Source: Verrucomicrobiota bacterium (lineage in GTDB: Bacteria > Verrucomicrobiota > Verrucomicrobiia > Limisphaerales > UBA11358). From it: DNA of 5,659 nt. The notes below the pieces were generated by a model, which did no database searches, was not told where the DNA came from, and saw only the letters and a program-made list of their open reading frames with translations. The first letter of the stretch is position 1. Each line of letters begins with the position of its first letter. Of the stretch, positions 1 through 5,659 are shown piece by piece. The DNA lies in the NCBI GenBank assembly GCA_026225155.1, contig JAMFSG010000349.1, positions 1-5,659 of the forward strand, given 5' to 3'. The position numbers and the translations under genes were made by a program.

Positions 1-425
1 ATTATGTGCGTGGCAAAAAGGCCGGCGAACAACGTTTAGTAGCGAAAGGGTCTGTTGGCATCGGTGGACACATCAATGACATAGATTATAAAGAGCCGCT
101 TCTTACTTTTACATCCGGAAGACAGTCATCCGAAAGACAGTCATTTCAAGACGCGGTTGAAAGAGAGGTTCGTGAAGAACTTTCGATCCAAGGTGCGTTT
201 GATGCCAAACCGGTAGGCTTAATTAACGACGATTCCACTGAAGTGGGGCGAGTTCACATTGGCGTAGTGCATGTTCTATTTTGCACGCCAGATAAAGTGA
301 AGAAAAATGAGCAGGTCATCACGCAGGTCGAATTTATTTCAATTGAAGAACTTAAGGCAAAACGTGAACAGATGGAAACGTGGTCGCAACTTTGTCTCGA
401 TAATCTTGACGCATTATTGAAATGA
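1..425 (+). CDS. NUDIX-family predicted phosphoesterase (5'-truncated by window edge)
   Basis: The reading frame is open from the left edge and ends at TGA 423-425. About 140 residues are visible. The GTG at position 6 is probably internal, because the segment YVRGKKAGEQRL just before the core matches the middle of this family, where roughly 60 residues normally precede it. Visible hallmarks, counting from the codon at 6, are SVGIGGHIND (16-25), the NUDIX helix FQDAVEREVREELSI (47-61) with the metal-binding REVREE core, GLINDDSTEVGRVHIG (71-86) and a C-terminal METWSQLCLDNL. These fit the COG4112-type 'predicted phosphoesterase, NUDIX' group; members hydrolyse a nucleoside diphosphate linked to another group in the cytoplasm, but the substrate here is unknown. 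The helix departs from the canonical box: Ser replaces the usual Gly after REELs, and Gln stands where the upstream Glu is expected. An in-frame 5-residue duplication (GRQSSERQS) lengthens the loop before the helix. GC is about 44%, lower than in the downstream genes. No terminator or Shine-Dalgarno links it clearly to the next gene. Confidence 0.85.
   Translation, partial: YVRGKKAGEQRLVAKGSVGIGGHINDIDYKEPLLTFTSGRQSSERQSFQDAVEREVREELSIQGAFDAKPVGLINDDSTEVGRVHIGVVHVLFCTPDKVKKNEQVITQVEFISIEELKAKREQMETWSQLCLDNLDALLK
112..144. repeat. 15-bp in-frame tandem duplication inside the NUDIX gene
   Basis: Two adjacent copies of a 15-base unit, 112-126 (CATCCGGAAGACAGT) and 127-141 (CATCCGAAAGACAGT), differ only at 118/133 (G/A), and a partial third CAT follows at 142-144. 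Because 15 is divisible by 3, the frame is kept and five residues are added in the loop between GGH and the NUDIX helix. This looks like replication slippage. Confidence 0.85.
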
Positions 426-465
426 TTAGGATTGTGATTCGGGCACTGCTTGATTTGTGACAGCC

Positions 466-498
466 AAACTAAAAACTAAAAATTCAAAATTAAAAACT
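466..498. other. A-rich low-complexity spacer before hpt
   Basis: A run of about 33 bases is made almost only of A with scattered C/T and repeats of AAAACT and AAAATT. It lies in the gap between the NUDIX stop (425) and the likely hpt start (532). If translated, as the longer hpt model would require, it gives KLKTKNSKLKT, which resembles no PRTase sequence, so it is probably non-coding. It could be an AT-rich promoter region: TTGTGA at 455-460 followed 16 bases later by TAAAAA at 477-482 is a poor -35/-10 pair. I would not call a promoter on this alone. Confidence 0.45.
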
Positions 499-510
499 TC
501 CTTGGCGCGC

Positions 511-525
511 CGAAGCGAAGCGAAG
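511..525. repeat. Three tandem CGAAG units at the hpt start
   Basis: CGAAG is repeated three times without interruption (511-515, 516-520, 521-525), directly after the 8-bp palindrome GGCGCGCC (504-511). The last copy forms the GAAGG (522-526) that sits 5 bases before GTG 532, so the repeat seems to supply the ribosome binding site. Confidence 0.6.
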
Positions 526-526
526 G
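522..526 (+). promoter_or_regulatory. Likely Shine-Dalgarno for hpt (GAAGG)
   Basis: GAAGG ends 5 bases before GTG 532. The alternative start GTG 457 has no purine-rich sequence ahead of it. This site is the main sequence reason, along with protein length, for choosing 532 as the start. Confidence 0.45.
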
Positions 527-531
527 CGGCC

Positions 532-1107
532 GTGCCGATCCGCTGGCGCGATGAGGTTGAAAAAATTCTCATCACGGATAAACAACTCGCGCAACGGATC
601 AAAATCCTTGCGAGCGAAATTGAGCGCGATTTTCGCGGGCGTGAAATGGTGGTCGTTTCATTATTGAACGGCACGGTTTTATTTCTTGCGGATCTGGTCC
701 GGCATTTGAACCTGCCATTGCGTTTGGATTTCATCGGCGTTTCCAGTTACGGTTCGGGCACGGAATCCGGCGAATTGGTTTTCACGAAAGAATTGCGCCT
801 GGATGTTCGCGGACGCGACGTGCTGCTCGTGGACGATATTTTGGATACGGGAAAAACCTTGAGCCGCGTGCTGCCAAAATTAAAATTGCTGAAACCGCGC
901 CGCATCAAAACCTGCGTGCTGCTCGACAAACCTTCGCGTCGCGTCGCCAAAATCCGCGCCGATTACGTCGGCTTTGAAATTCCCGACCTGTTCGTCATCG
1001 GTTACGGATTGGATTTTGCCGAGCGTTATCGCAATCTTCCCTTCGTCGGCATTTTGCAGCCGCATATTTACAAGGAAGCTGTGGGCGCGCCCCCAAAACC
1101 AACTTGA
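532..1107 (+). CDS. hpt: Hypoxanthine (guanine) phosphoribosyltransferase
   Basis: This is a cytoplasmic purine-salvage enzyme that transfers the phosphoribosyl group of PRPP to hypoxanthine or guanine to give IMP or GMP. Numbering from GTG 532 (191 residues, a normal length for bacterial HPRT): the N-terminus VEKILITDKQLAQRI (9-23) is typical; SLLNGTVLFLADL (43-55) is the PPi-binding loop region; DFIGVSSYGSGTESGE (66-81) is the flexible catalytic loop with the conserved Ser-Tyr; VLLVDDILDTGKT (97-109) is the PRPP signature, with D105 as the probable catalytic base; K133 in LLDKPSRR is the purine-contacting lysine; and YVGFEIPDLFVIGYGLDFAE (145-164) forms the base-binding end. The frame is open further up to GTG 457 (216 residues), but the extra 25 residues come from an A-rich tract and a CGAAG repeat and look non-coding. 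The next gene starts 14 bases after the stop, so the two may share a transcript. IMP/GMP specificity cannot be read from sequence. Confidence 0.93.
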   Translation: MPIRWRDEVEKILITDKQLAQRIKILASEIERDFRGREMVVVSLLNGTVLFLADLVRHLNLPLRLDFIGVSSYGSGTESGELVFTKELRLDVRGRDVLLVDDILDTGKTLSRVLPKLKLLKPRRIKTCVLLDKPSRRVAKIRADYVGFEIPDLFVIGYGLDFAERYRNLPFVGILQPHIYKEAVGAPPKPT

Positions 1108-1121
1108 ACTTTGCTTTACTC

Positions 1122-3191
1122 ATGATCAAAAAACTTAATTTCTTCGTCGCCGCTGGGATATGTGTTGCCAGCGGTTTGATAGTCCGAGCGGACCAGCCGT
1201 TGACCATTGTGCCAACCGCCACGCCGCCAAAAGTTCCGGCGTTTTCGGTGGATTACATGGATCGCGCAATTGATCCGTCCGTGGATTTTTATCATTTCGC
1301 CGATGGCAATTGGTTGAAAAATAATCCCGTGCCGGCGGACAAAGCGCGTTGGGCGTCCTTTTCTGAATTGGCGGAACGTAACTGGTATCTGATCCACGAA
1401 ATTTTGGATTCCGCCGCCGCCGATGCCAAATCGTTGCCGGCCAATTCGCCGCGCCGCGAAGTCGGCGATTTTTATGCGTCCGTGATGGACACGAACCGGA
1501 TTGAAAAACTCGGAGCCAAACCGCTTGCGGCCGATCTGAAAAAAATTGATCGGATCCAATCCACCAAAGATTTGTTTGCGGTGCTGGCAGATTTTCACCA
1601 ACGCGGCATCGGTGGAATGTTCAGCATCGGCTTCGGGCCGGACTCGAAGAACAGTTCCATTTACGCCGTGCAGTTGGAACAGGGCGGGTTGTCATTGCCG
1701 GACCGCGATTATTATTTGAAGGACAGTTTTGCCGCGAAGCTCAAACTGTATCGCGAGCACGTGAAAACCATGTTCGTGCTGCTCGGTGAAAAAAATGACG
1801 TCGCGGAAACGAATGCCGACACCGTGATCGCGGTGGAAACGGCTCTGGCACAGGCGAGCCGTTCGCGCGTGGATTTGCGCGACCCGAATAAAAATTACAA
1901 TAAGTTCACCACTGATGAATTGACGGCCAAGACGCCGGCGATTCTGTGGAATGTATTTTTTGCCGATCTTCAACTCGCGCCGCCCGCGTATGAAATCGTC
2001 GGCCAGCCGGAATTTTTTGACGCCTTGAACCAGATGGTGCAGACGCGTCCGTTGTCGGATTGGAAAATTTATTTGCGCTGGCATTTGTTGCACGGCAGTG
2101 CGCCGTATTTGTCATCCGCGTTTGAGGACGAAAACTTTAATTTCTACGGCAAAACTTTGAGCGGGCAACCGGAACAGGAACCGCGTTGGAAACGCGCGGC
2201 ACATATTTTGGACGGCAACATCGGCGAGGCGTTGGGACAATTGTATGTGGAAAAATGTTTTCCGCCGGAAGCCAAGGCGCGTATGCAAGCGCTAGTCGAA
2301 AATCTGAAATCCGTTTTTCACGACCGCATCGAACGCGTCACATGGATGACGGACGAGACGAAGGCCAAGGCGCTGGCCAAATTCGCGACCTTTACGCAAA
2401 AGATCGGTTATCCGGATAAGTTTCGTGATTACTCGTCCGTCGTGATCAAGCGCGATGATTTGCTCGGCAACGTTCGCCGTGCCAGCATGTTTGAAACGCA
2501 GCGCGAAATCGCCCGCGTCGGCAAAACGGTGGACCGCACGGAATGGGGCATGACGCCGGAAACCGTCAACGCGTATTATAATCCGGAGATCAACGAAATC
2601 GTTTTTCCCGCCGGCATTTTGCAGCCGCCATTTTTTGACGTGACGATGGATGACGCCGTGAACTACGGCGCGATCGGCGTGGTCATCGGTCACGAAATGA
2701 CGCACGGCTTCGATGATCAAGGCCGCAAGTATGATGGCGCCGGCAATTTGAACGAATGGTGGACGGCCGCCGATTCTGCCGCATTCGATGCGCGCGCGCA
2801 AAAGGTCATTGATGAATATAACGGCTTCGAGGCTTTGCCCGGTTTGCACGTGAACGGCAAGCTGACGATCGGCGAAAATCTGGCCGATCTTGGTGGCGTC
2901 AATATTTCCTACGAAGCCTTGCAACGCGCGCTGGCCAAAGATCCATCACAGCGCAAGAATATTGACGGATTCACGCCGGAACAACGGTTCTTCATTTCGT
3001 TCGCGCAAGTCTGGCGCACGAATGTCCGCGACGCGGAAGCGCAACGCTTGATCACGGTGGACCCGCATTCGCCCGGGCAATTCCGCGCTTACGGACCGCT
3101 GCTGAATTTCCAACCATTCTACGACGCGTTCAACATCAAGCCAGGCAGTCCGATGTGGTTGCCGCCGGAAAAGCGGGCGATTATCTGGTGA
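1122..3191 (+). CDS. Secreted M13-family zinc metallopeptidase (neprilysin/PepO-like)
   Basis: This 689-residue zinc endopeptidase of family M13 probably cleaves short peptides outside the cytoplasm. The N-terminus MIKKLNFFVA...VRA-DQ has a lysine pair, a hydrophobic core and a signal-peptidase I type site after A23. No membrane anchor follows, so a periplasmic or secreted enzyme is expected. The M13 N-terminal domain (about 45-430) opens with DRAIDPSVDFYHFADGNWL. The catalytic domain contains NAYY (483-486, substrate-binding), NEIVFPAGILQPPFF, the zinc motif HEMTH (H524, E525, H528), GENLADLGG with third ligand E585 and supporting D589, and VDPHSPGQFRAYG with H649 and R655, spaced as in neprilysin H711/R717. 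It ends in the usual C-terminal Trp. All catalytic residues are intact. The mature part has only one Cys, so it lacks the disulfides of animal homologues. ATG 1122 is chosen over the in-frame TTG 1104 that overlaps the hpt stop, because it starts right at the signal peptide. Neither start has a clear Shine-Dalgarno. Confidence 0.95.
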   Translation: MIKKLNFFVAAGICVASGLIVRADQPLTIVPTATPPKVPAFSVDYMDRAIDPSVDFYHFADGNWLKNNPVPADKARWASFSELAERNWYLIHEILDSAAADAKSLPANSPRREVGDFYASVMDTNRIEKLGAKPLAADLKKIDRIQSTKDLFAVLADFHQRGIGGMFSIGFGPDSKNSSIYAVQLEQGGLSLPDRDYYLKDSFAAKLKLYREHVKTMFVLLGEKNDVAETNADTVIAVETALAQASRSRVDLRDPNKNYNKFTTDELTAKTPAILWNVFFADLQLAPPAYEIVGQPEFFDALNQMVQTRPLSDWKIYLRWHLLHGSAPYLSSAFEDENFNFYGKTLSGQPEQEPRWKRAAHILDGNIGEALGQLYVEKCFPPEAKARMQALVENLKSVFHDRIERVTWMTDETKAKALAKFATFTQKIGYPDKFRDYSSVVIKRDDLLGNVRRASMFETQREIARVGKTVDRTEWGMTPETVNAYYNPEINEIVFPAGILQPPFFDVTMDDAVNYGAIGVVIGHEMTHGFDDQGRKYDGAGNLNEWWTAADSAAFDARAQKVIDEYNGFEALPGLHVNGKLTIGENLADLGGVNISYEALQRALAKDPSQRKNIDGFTPEQRFFISFAQVWRTNVRDAEAQRLITVDPHSPGQFRAYGPLLNFQPFYDAFNIKPGSPMWLPPEKRAIIW

Positions 3192-3232
3192 TTGCGACAG
3201 TCTGGTTCACCAAAAGTCACGTTCATGGACTT

Positions 3233-3252
3233 GCCGCTAATGGCGGTTTTTT
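3233..3252 (+). terminator. Weak intrinsic terminator after the M13 gene
   Basis: CCGC (3234-3237) pairs with GCGG (3243-3246) around a 5-base loop. A G-U closing pair can be added, and a run of six T (3247-3252) follows directly. It lies 42 bases after the M13 stop. The stem is short, so termination may be partial, but position and T-run fit the end of the hpt-M13 unit. Confidence 0.5.
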
Positions 3253-3319
3253 AAGCGTGATTGCTCATGTTGAATTATTGAAGTTTGGACGGTGATGCTT
3301 GGAGCCGGCCAACCGCTTC

Positions 3320-3348
3320 TTGATTAGCCTTCACCGGTTAGTTAAACT
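3320..3348 (+). promoter_or_regulatory. Possible sigma70-type promoter for dapL
   Basis: TTGATT (3320-3325) and TAAACT (3343-3348) are separated by 17 bases, each matching 4 of 6 consensus positions. Transcription from here would begin about 7-9 bases before ATG 3364, giving a near-leaderless mRNA, which would agree with the absence of a Shine-Dalgarno there. The rest of the 172-base gap (3192-3363) holds the weak terminator and a 6-bp inverted repeat (CGGTGA 3290-3295 / TCACCG 3331-3336), with nothing else recognisable. The promoter call is tentative. Confidence 0.22.
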
Positions 3349-3363
3349 GAACGCTTCATTTTT

Positions 3364-4602
3364 ATGGCATTTCTTAACGACAATTATTTGAAACTCAAAG
3401 CCGGTTATCTTTTTCCCGAAATCGGCCGGCGCGTGAAAGCATTTTGCGACGCGAATCCAGATGCGGCCAAGCGCCTCATCCGTTGCGGCATCGGCGACGT
3501 GACGGAACCGCTGCCGTCCGCCGTCATCGCCGCGCTGCACAAAGCCGTGGACGAAATGGCGGCGCGCGAAACTTTCAAAGGCTACGGCCCGGAGCAAGGC
3601 TACGAATGGTTGCGTTCGGCCATCGCCAAAAATGATTTTCGCGATCGCGGAATCGAGATTGCCGACGACGAAATTTTTGTCAGCGACGGTTCCAAATGTG
3701 ATTGCGGCGCGATCCTCGACATCCTCGGCTCGAAAAATAAAATCGCCATCAGCGATCCGGTTTATCCCGTTTACGTGGACACGAACGTCATGGCCGGCCA
3801 CACCGGCGACGCGAACGAAGCGGGCGCTTACGCGAAACTGGTTTATCTACCGTGCAAACCCAGCAACGGTTTCATTCCCGAGCCGCCGAAAAAACACGTT
3901 GATGTGATTTATCTTTGCTCGCCAAACAATCCGACCGGCGCCGCCGCGACGCGCGAACAACTCGAAGCGTGGGTGAAATATGCGCTCGAACATAAGTCCG
4001 TCATTTTGTTCGACGCGGCCTACGAGGCTTACATCACCGATCCGGCGATTCCGCATTCCATTTACGAAATTCCCGGCGCGCGCGAATGTGCGATCGAATT
4101 CCGCAGCTTCTCGAAAAACGGCGGCTTCACGGGAACGCGTTGCGCGTTCACGGTCGTTCCCAAATCGCTCAATGCGACGACAAAATCTGGCGAAGTAAGA
4201 CCCTTGCATCCGCTCTGGTCGCGCCGCATGACGACAAAATTTAACGGCGTGAGTTACATCATCCAACGCGCGGCGGAAGCGTTGTATTCGCCCGAAGGCA
4301 AAACGCAAGTTGCGGAACTCATCAAACATTATCTTGGCAACGCGGAAGTGTTGCGCAAAGGTGCGAAAAAAGCCGGACTGAAAGTTTTCGGCGGCGTGAA
4401 TGCGCCTTACATCTGGGTGCGCACGCCGAAAGGCGTCACGAGCTGGGAAGCGTTTGACAAAATTCTCAAGGAAGCGAACGTCGTCATCACGCCCGGTTCT
4501 GGCTTCGGCTCAAAGGGCGAAGGCTTTTTCCGCATCAGCGCATTCAACAGCCGCGTGAATGCGGAAGAAGTTTCGCGCCGGTTGCAGGAATTGAAATGGT
4601 GA
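3364..4602 (+). CDS. dapL: LL-diaminopimelate aminotransferase
   Basis: This PLP-dependent class I/II aminotransferase converts tetrahydrodipicolinate plus glutamate directly to LL-2,6-diaminopimelate and 2-oxoglutarate. It bypasses the acylation steps (DapD/C/E) on the way to lysine and peptidoglycan meso-DAP. The protein is 412 residues; the family usually has about 408-411. Visible features are KLKAGYLFPEIGRRV near the N-terminus, IRCGIGDVTEPLP (39-51), FKGYGPEQGY (71-80), the phosphate-cofactor segment SDGSKCD (107-113), DPVYPVYVDTNVMAG (131-145), SPNNPTG (186-192) with N189, FDAAYEAYI with D217 and Y220 contacting PLP, SFSKNGGFTGTR with K251 as the Schiff-base lysine, and GFFRISAF with R390 binding the substrate carboxylate. 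The combination of FPEI, FKGYGPEQGY and SDGSKCD separates DapL from aspartate aminotransferases. ATG 3364 gives the family N-terminus MAFLNDNYLKLKAGY; no Shine-Dalgarno precedes it. No other lysine gene is adjacent. It has its own upstream gap and downstream terminator, so it is probably monocistronic. Confidence 0.95.
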   Translation: MAFLNDNYLKLKAGYLFPEIGRRVKAFCDANPDAAKRLIRCGIGDVTEPLPSAVIAALHKAVDEMAARETFKGYGPEQGYEWLRSAIAKNDFRDRGIEIADDEIFVSDGSKCDCGAILDILGSKNKIAISDPVYPVYVDTNVMAGHTGDANEAGAYAKLVYLPCKPSNGFIPEPPKKHVDVIYLCSPNNPTGAAATREQLEAWVKYALEHKSVILFDAAYEAYITDPAIPHSIYEIPGARECAIEFRSFSKNGGFTGTRCAFTVVPKSLNATTKSGEVRPLHPLWSRRMTTKFNGVSYIIQRAAEALYSPEGKTQVAELIKHYLGNAEVLRKGAKKAGLKVFGGVNAPYIWVRTPKGVTSWEAFDKILKEANVVITPGSGFGSKGEGFFRISAFNSRVNAEEVSRRLQELKW

Positions 4603-4640
4603 CATCTGTGTTGCCCACGGCACGCGACAAAACCGTTGGC

Positions 4641-4696
4641 TGATGGATGTAATCCGGGTTGGAAATCGCCGGAACGGAATCTTAATCCGTCCATCA
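4641..4696 (+). other. Possible folded element in the dapL 3' region
   Basis: TGATGGA (4641-4647) is the perfect reverse complement of TCCATCA (4690-4696). Between them lie two smaller pairings, CCGG 4654-4657 / 4669-4672 and CGGA 4675-4678 / TCCG 4686-4689, so the stretch could fold as a three-way junction just before the terminator. TAATCCG also occurs twice in direct orientation (4650-4656, 4683-4689). It may be a 3'-UTR structure or a chance fold. I recognise no known RNA family. Confidence 0.25.
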
Positions 4697-4697
4697 A

Positions 4698-4742
4698 AAT
4701 TAAAAACGGCGCACCCGTTTTGGCGGCGCGCCGTTTTTAATT
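4698..4742. terminator. Strong bidirectional terminator between dapL and xylA
   Basis: The left arm 4698-4712 (AATTAAAAACGGCGC) and right arm 4728-4742 (GCGCCGTTTTTAATT) are perfect 15-base reverse complements around a 15-base loop. The GC-rich part of the stem is followed by T5 on the plus strand and, by symmetry, T5 on the minus strand. The hairpin can therefore end dapL (+, stop 4602) and the convergent xylA (-, stop 4761-4763). Confidence 0.85.
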
Positions 4743-4760
4743 CAATTTATTTGAACCGCT

Positions 4761-5659
4761 TCAGATGAACTCGTTGATGAGGTTTTCGAGGAATTCCTGG
4801 CGGCCGCTGGTGTTCGGGCTGACTTCGCCTTTTTTGAGGATGTAAGTTTCGAGTTCTTTCAGCGTGGCTTTGCCGGACTCGATCTTCGCGCCGATGCCGG
4901 TGTCCCAGGATGAATAACGCTGTTTGACGAATTCCGCCAGGCGTCCGTCCTGGCGGATCGCGGCGGCAATTTTTAAGCCGCGTGCAAACGCATCCATCCC
5001 GCCGATGTGCGCGTAAAACAAATCCACCGGCTCAAAACTTTCGCGCCGGACTTTCGCGTCAAAATTCACACCGCCAGTCGTCAGTCCGCCGTATTTCAAG
5101 ATCGCCAGCATCGAATACGTCGTCAGATAGATGTTCGTCGGAAACTGGTCCGTGTCCCAACCCAACAATTCATCGCCGGTGTTCGCGTCAATGGAACCCA
5201 GCGCATCCGCCGCGCCCGCGACTTCCAGTTCGTGCTGCATCGTGTGGCCCGCGAGCGTCGCGTGGTTCGTCTCGATGTTCAGTTTGAAATGCGGCAGCAG
5301 ATCAAATTCGCGCAGAAAATTCAGGCACGCCGCCGCGTCGGAATCGTATTGATGTTTCGTCGGTTCTTTCGGTTTCGGCTCGATGTAAAATTGTCCTTTG
5401 AAACCAATCTGCTTTTTGTAAGCGACGGCGAGATGCAGCAATTTTGCCAAATGTTCCTGTTCGCGCTTCATGTCCGTGTTGAGCAACGTCATGTAACCTT
5501 CGCGGCCGCCCCAGAAAGTGTAGCCCGCGCCGCCGAGTTCGTGCGTGACTTCCATCGCTTTCTTGACCTGCGCCGCCGCGTAAGCAAAAACATCCGCGTT
5601 GCAACTCGTGCTCGCGCCGTGAACGTAACGCGGATGGGAAAACAGATTCGCCGTGCCCC
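4761..5659 (-). CDS. xylA: Xylose isomerase (C-terminal 298 residues; start lies beyond window)
   Basis: This enzyme converts D-xylose to D-xylulose, the first step of the isomerase route into the pentose phosphate pathway, in the cytoplasm as a metal-dependent TIM-barrel tetramer. The minus-strand frame is open from the right edge, beginning GTANLFSHPRYVHGA, which aligns near residue 140 of the 440-residue E. coli enzyme, so about 140 N-terminal residues are missing, including the catalytic His/Asp pair around E. coli 101/104. The ATG at 5555 is internal. Numbering from the first visible Gly, the metal ligands are E93 and K95 in YIEPKPKEPTKHQ, E129 and H132 in LNIETNHATLAGH, D157 in SIDANTGD, D168 and D170 in GWDTDQFP, and D200 in NFDAKVRR. 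Spacings between ligands equal those of E. coli E232/E268/H271/D296/D307/D309/D339. The C-terminus SGRQEFLENLINEFI is typical. All visible active-site residues are intact. The gene converges on dapL and shares its terminator. Regulation and partners (xylulokinase, transporter) lie outside the window. Confidence 0.96.
   Translation of the reverse strand, partial: GTANLFSHPRYVHGASTSCNADVFAYAAAQVKKAMEVTHELGGAGYTFWGGREGYMTLLNTDMKREQEHLAKLLHLAVAYKKQIGFKGQFYIEPKPKEPTKHQYDSDAAACLNFLREFDLLPHFKLNIETNHATLAGHTMQHELEVAGAADALGSIDANTGDELLGWDTDQFPTNIYLTTYSMLAILKYGGLTTGGVNFDAKVRRESFEPVDLFYAHIGGMDAFARGLKIAAAIRQDGRLAEFVKQRYSSWDTGIGAKIESGKATLKELETYILKKGEVSPNTSGRQEFLENLINEFI

Noticed and set aside
1104..1124. 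TTG 1104 start for the M13 gene, overlapping the hpt stop
   Set aside because: It would add six residues (MNFALL) before an otherwise standard MIKK signal peptide and has no Shine-Dalgarno; ATG 1122 is simpler.
1122..1191. Possible lipoprotein signal (Cys in AAGICVAS) at the start of the M13 peptidase
   Set aside because: The residue before Cys is Ile, not Gly/Ala/Ser, and the Cys lies in the middle of the hydrophobic core. A signal-peptidase I site at VRA-DQ explains the N-terminus better.
2292..2924. Long minus-strand open frame within the M13 gene
   Set aside because: It lies wholly opposite an intact, motif-complete gene, its translation shows no family features, and similar antisense frames occur across the GC-rich coding regions here.
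3192..3363. Possible lysine riboswitch upstream of dapL
   Set aside because: The gap is 172 bases and is partly taken by the upstream terminator. Only a 6-bp inverted repeat and small hairpins are visible, with no recognisable lysine-riboswitch core or expression-platform terminator next to the start.
3847..4329. Minus-strand open frames opposite dapL (also at 3331-3801)
   Set aside because: These are shadows of the dapL codon pattern, with Arg/Phe-rich translations and no recognisable domains or ribosome binding sites.
4982..5352. Plus-strand open frames opposite xylA
   Set aside because: The Ser/Arg/Pro-rich translations are typical of antisense reading, and xylA on the other strand has every expected metal ligand.
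1..5659. A novel multigene system (defence, mobile or secondary-metabolite)
   Set aside because: All five genes belong to well-known housekeeping or catabolic families with intact active sites, and no transposase, integrase, toxin-antitoxin pair, CRISPR repeat or tRNA was seen.

Overview
The window reads as ordinary chromosomal housekeeping DNA from a free-living Gram-negative bacterium, most likely of the Verrucomicrobiota (PVC group). That placement is inferred from four points: an LL-diaminopimelate aminotransferase (DapL), which is typical of Chlamydiae, Verrucomicrobia and a few other phyla; a secreted M13 metallopeptidase; moderate GC content; and gene starts with poor Shine-Dalgarno sequences. 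No 16S or other phylogenetic marker is present, so the phylum is a guess.

Layout from left to right. (1) Positions 1-425 (+) hold the 3' part of a NUDIX-family predicted phosphoesterase, cut by the window edge. It is about 44% GC by hand count, AT-richer than the downstream genes, and carries a recent-looking 15-bp tandem duplication. (2) A short A-rich, repeat-containing spacer leads into a hypoxanthine phosphoribosyltransferase gene (hpt-like, + strand, ending at 1107), whose real start is probably GTG 532 and not GTG 457. (3) Fourteen bases later comes a 689-residue exported M13 (neprilysin/PepO-like) zinc endopeptidase (1122-3191, +). (4) A 172-base gap holds a weak intrinsic terminator and a possible promoter. 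(5) dapL (3364-4602, +) follows. (6) A 158-base convergent gap holds a possible folded 3'-UTR and a strong bidirectional terminator with a perfect 15-bp stem. (7) xylA (xylose isomerase) lies on the minus strand and runs off the right edge, with its C-terminal 298 residues visible.

The genes do not form one pathway. They cover nucleotide-type phosphoester hydrolysis, purine salvage, extracytoplasmic peptide degradation, lysine/peptidoglycan precursor synthesis (the one-step transaminase route to LL-DAP) and pentose catabolism. hpt and the M13 gene are close enough to share a transcript. dapL appears to be its own unit, and xylA converges on it. I found no CRISPR array, RNA gene, insertion sequence, phage gene or defence system, and I do not see a novel multigene system here. 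The points worth a second look are small: the NUDIX tandem duplication, the hpt start choice, and the structured dapL-xylA intergenic region.
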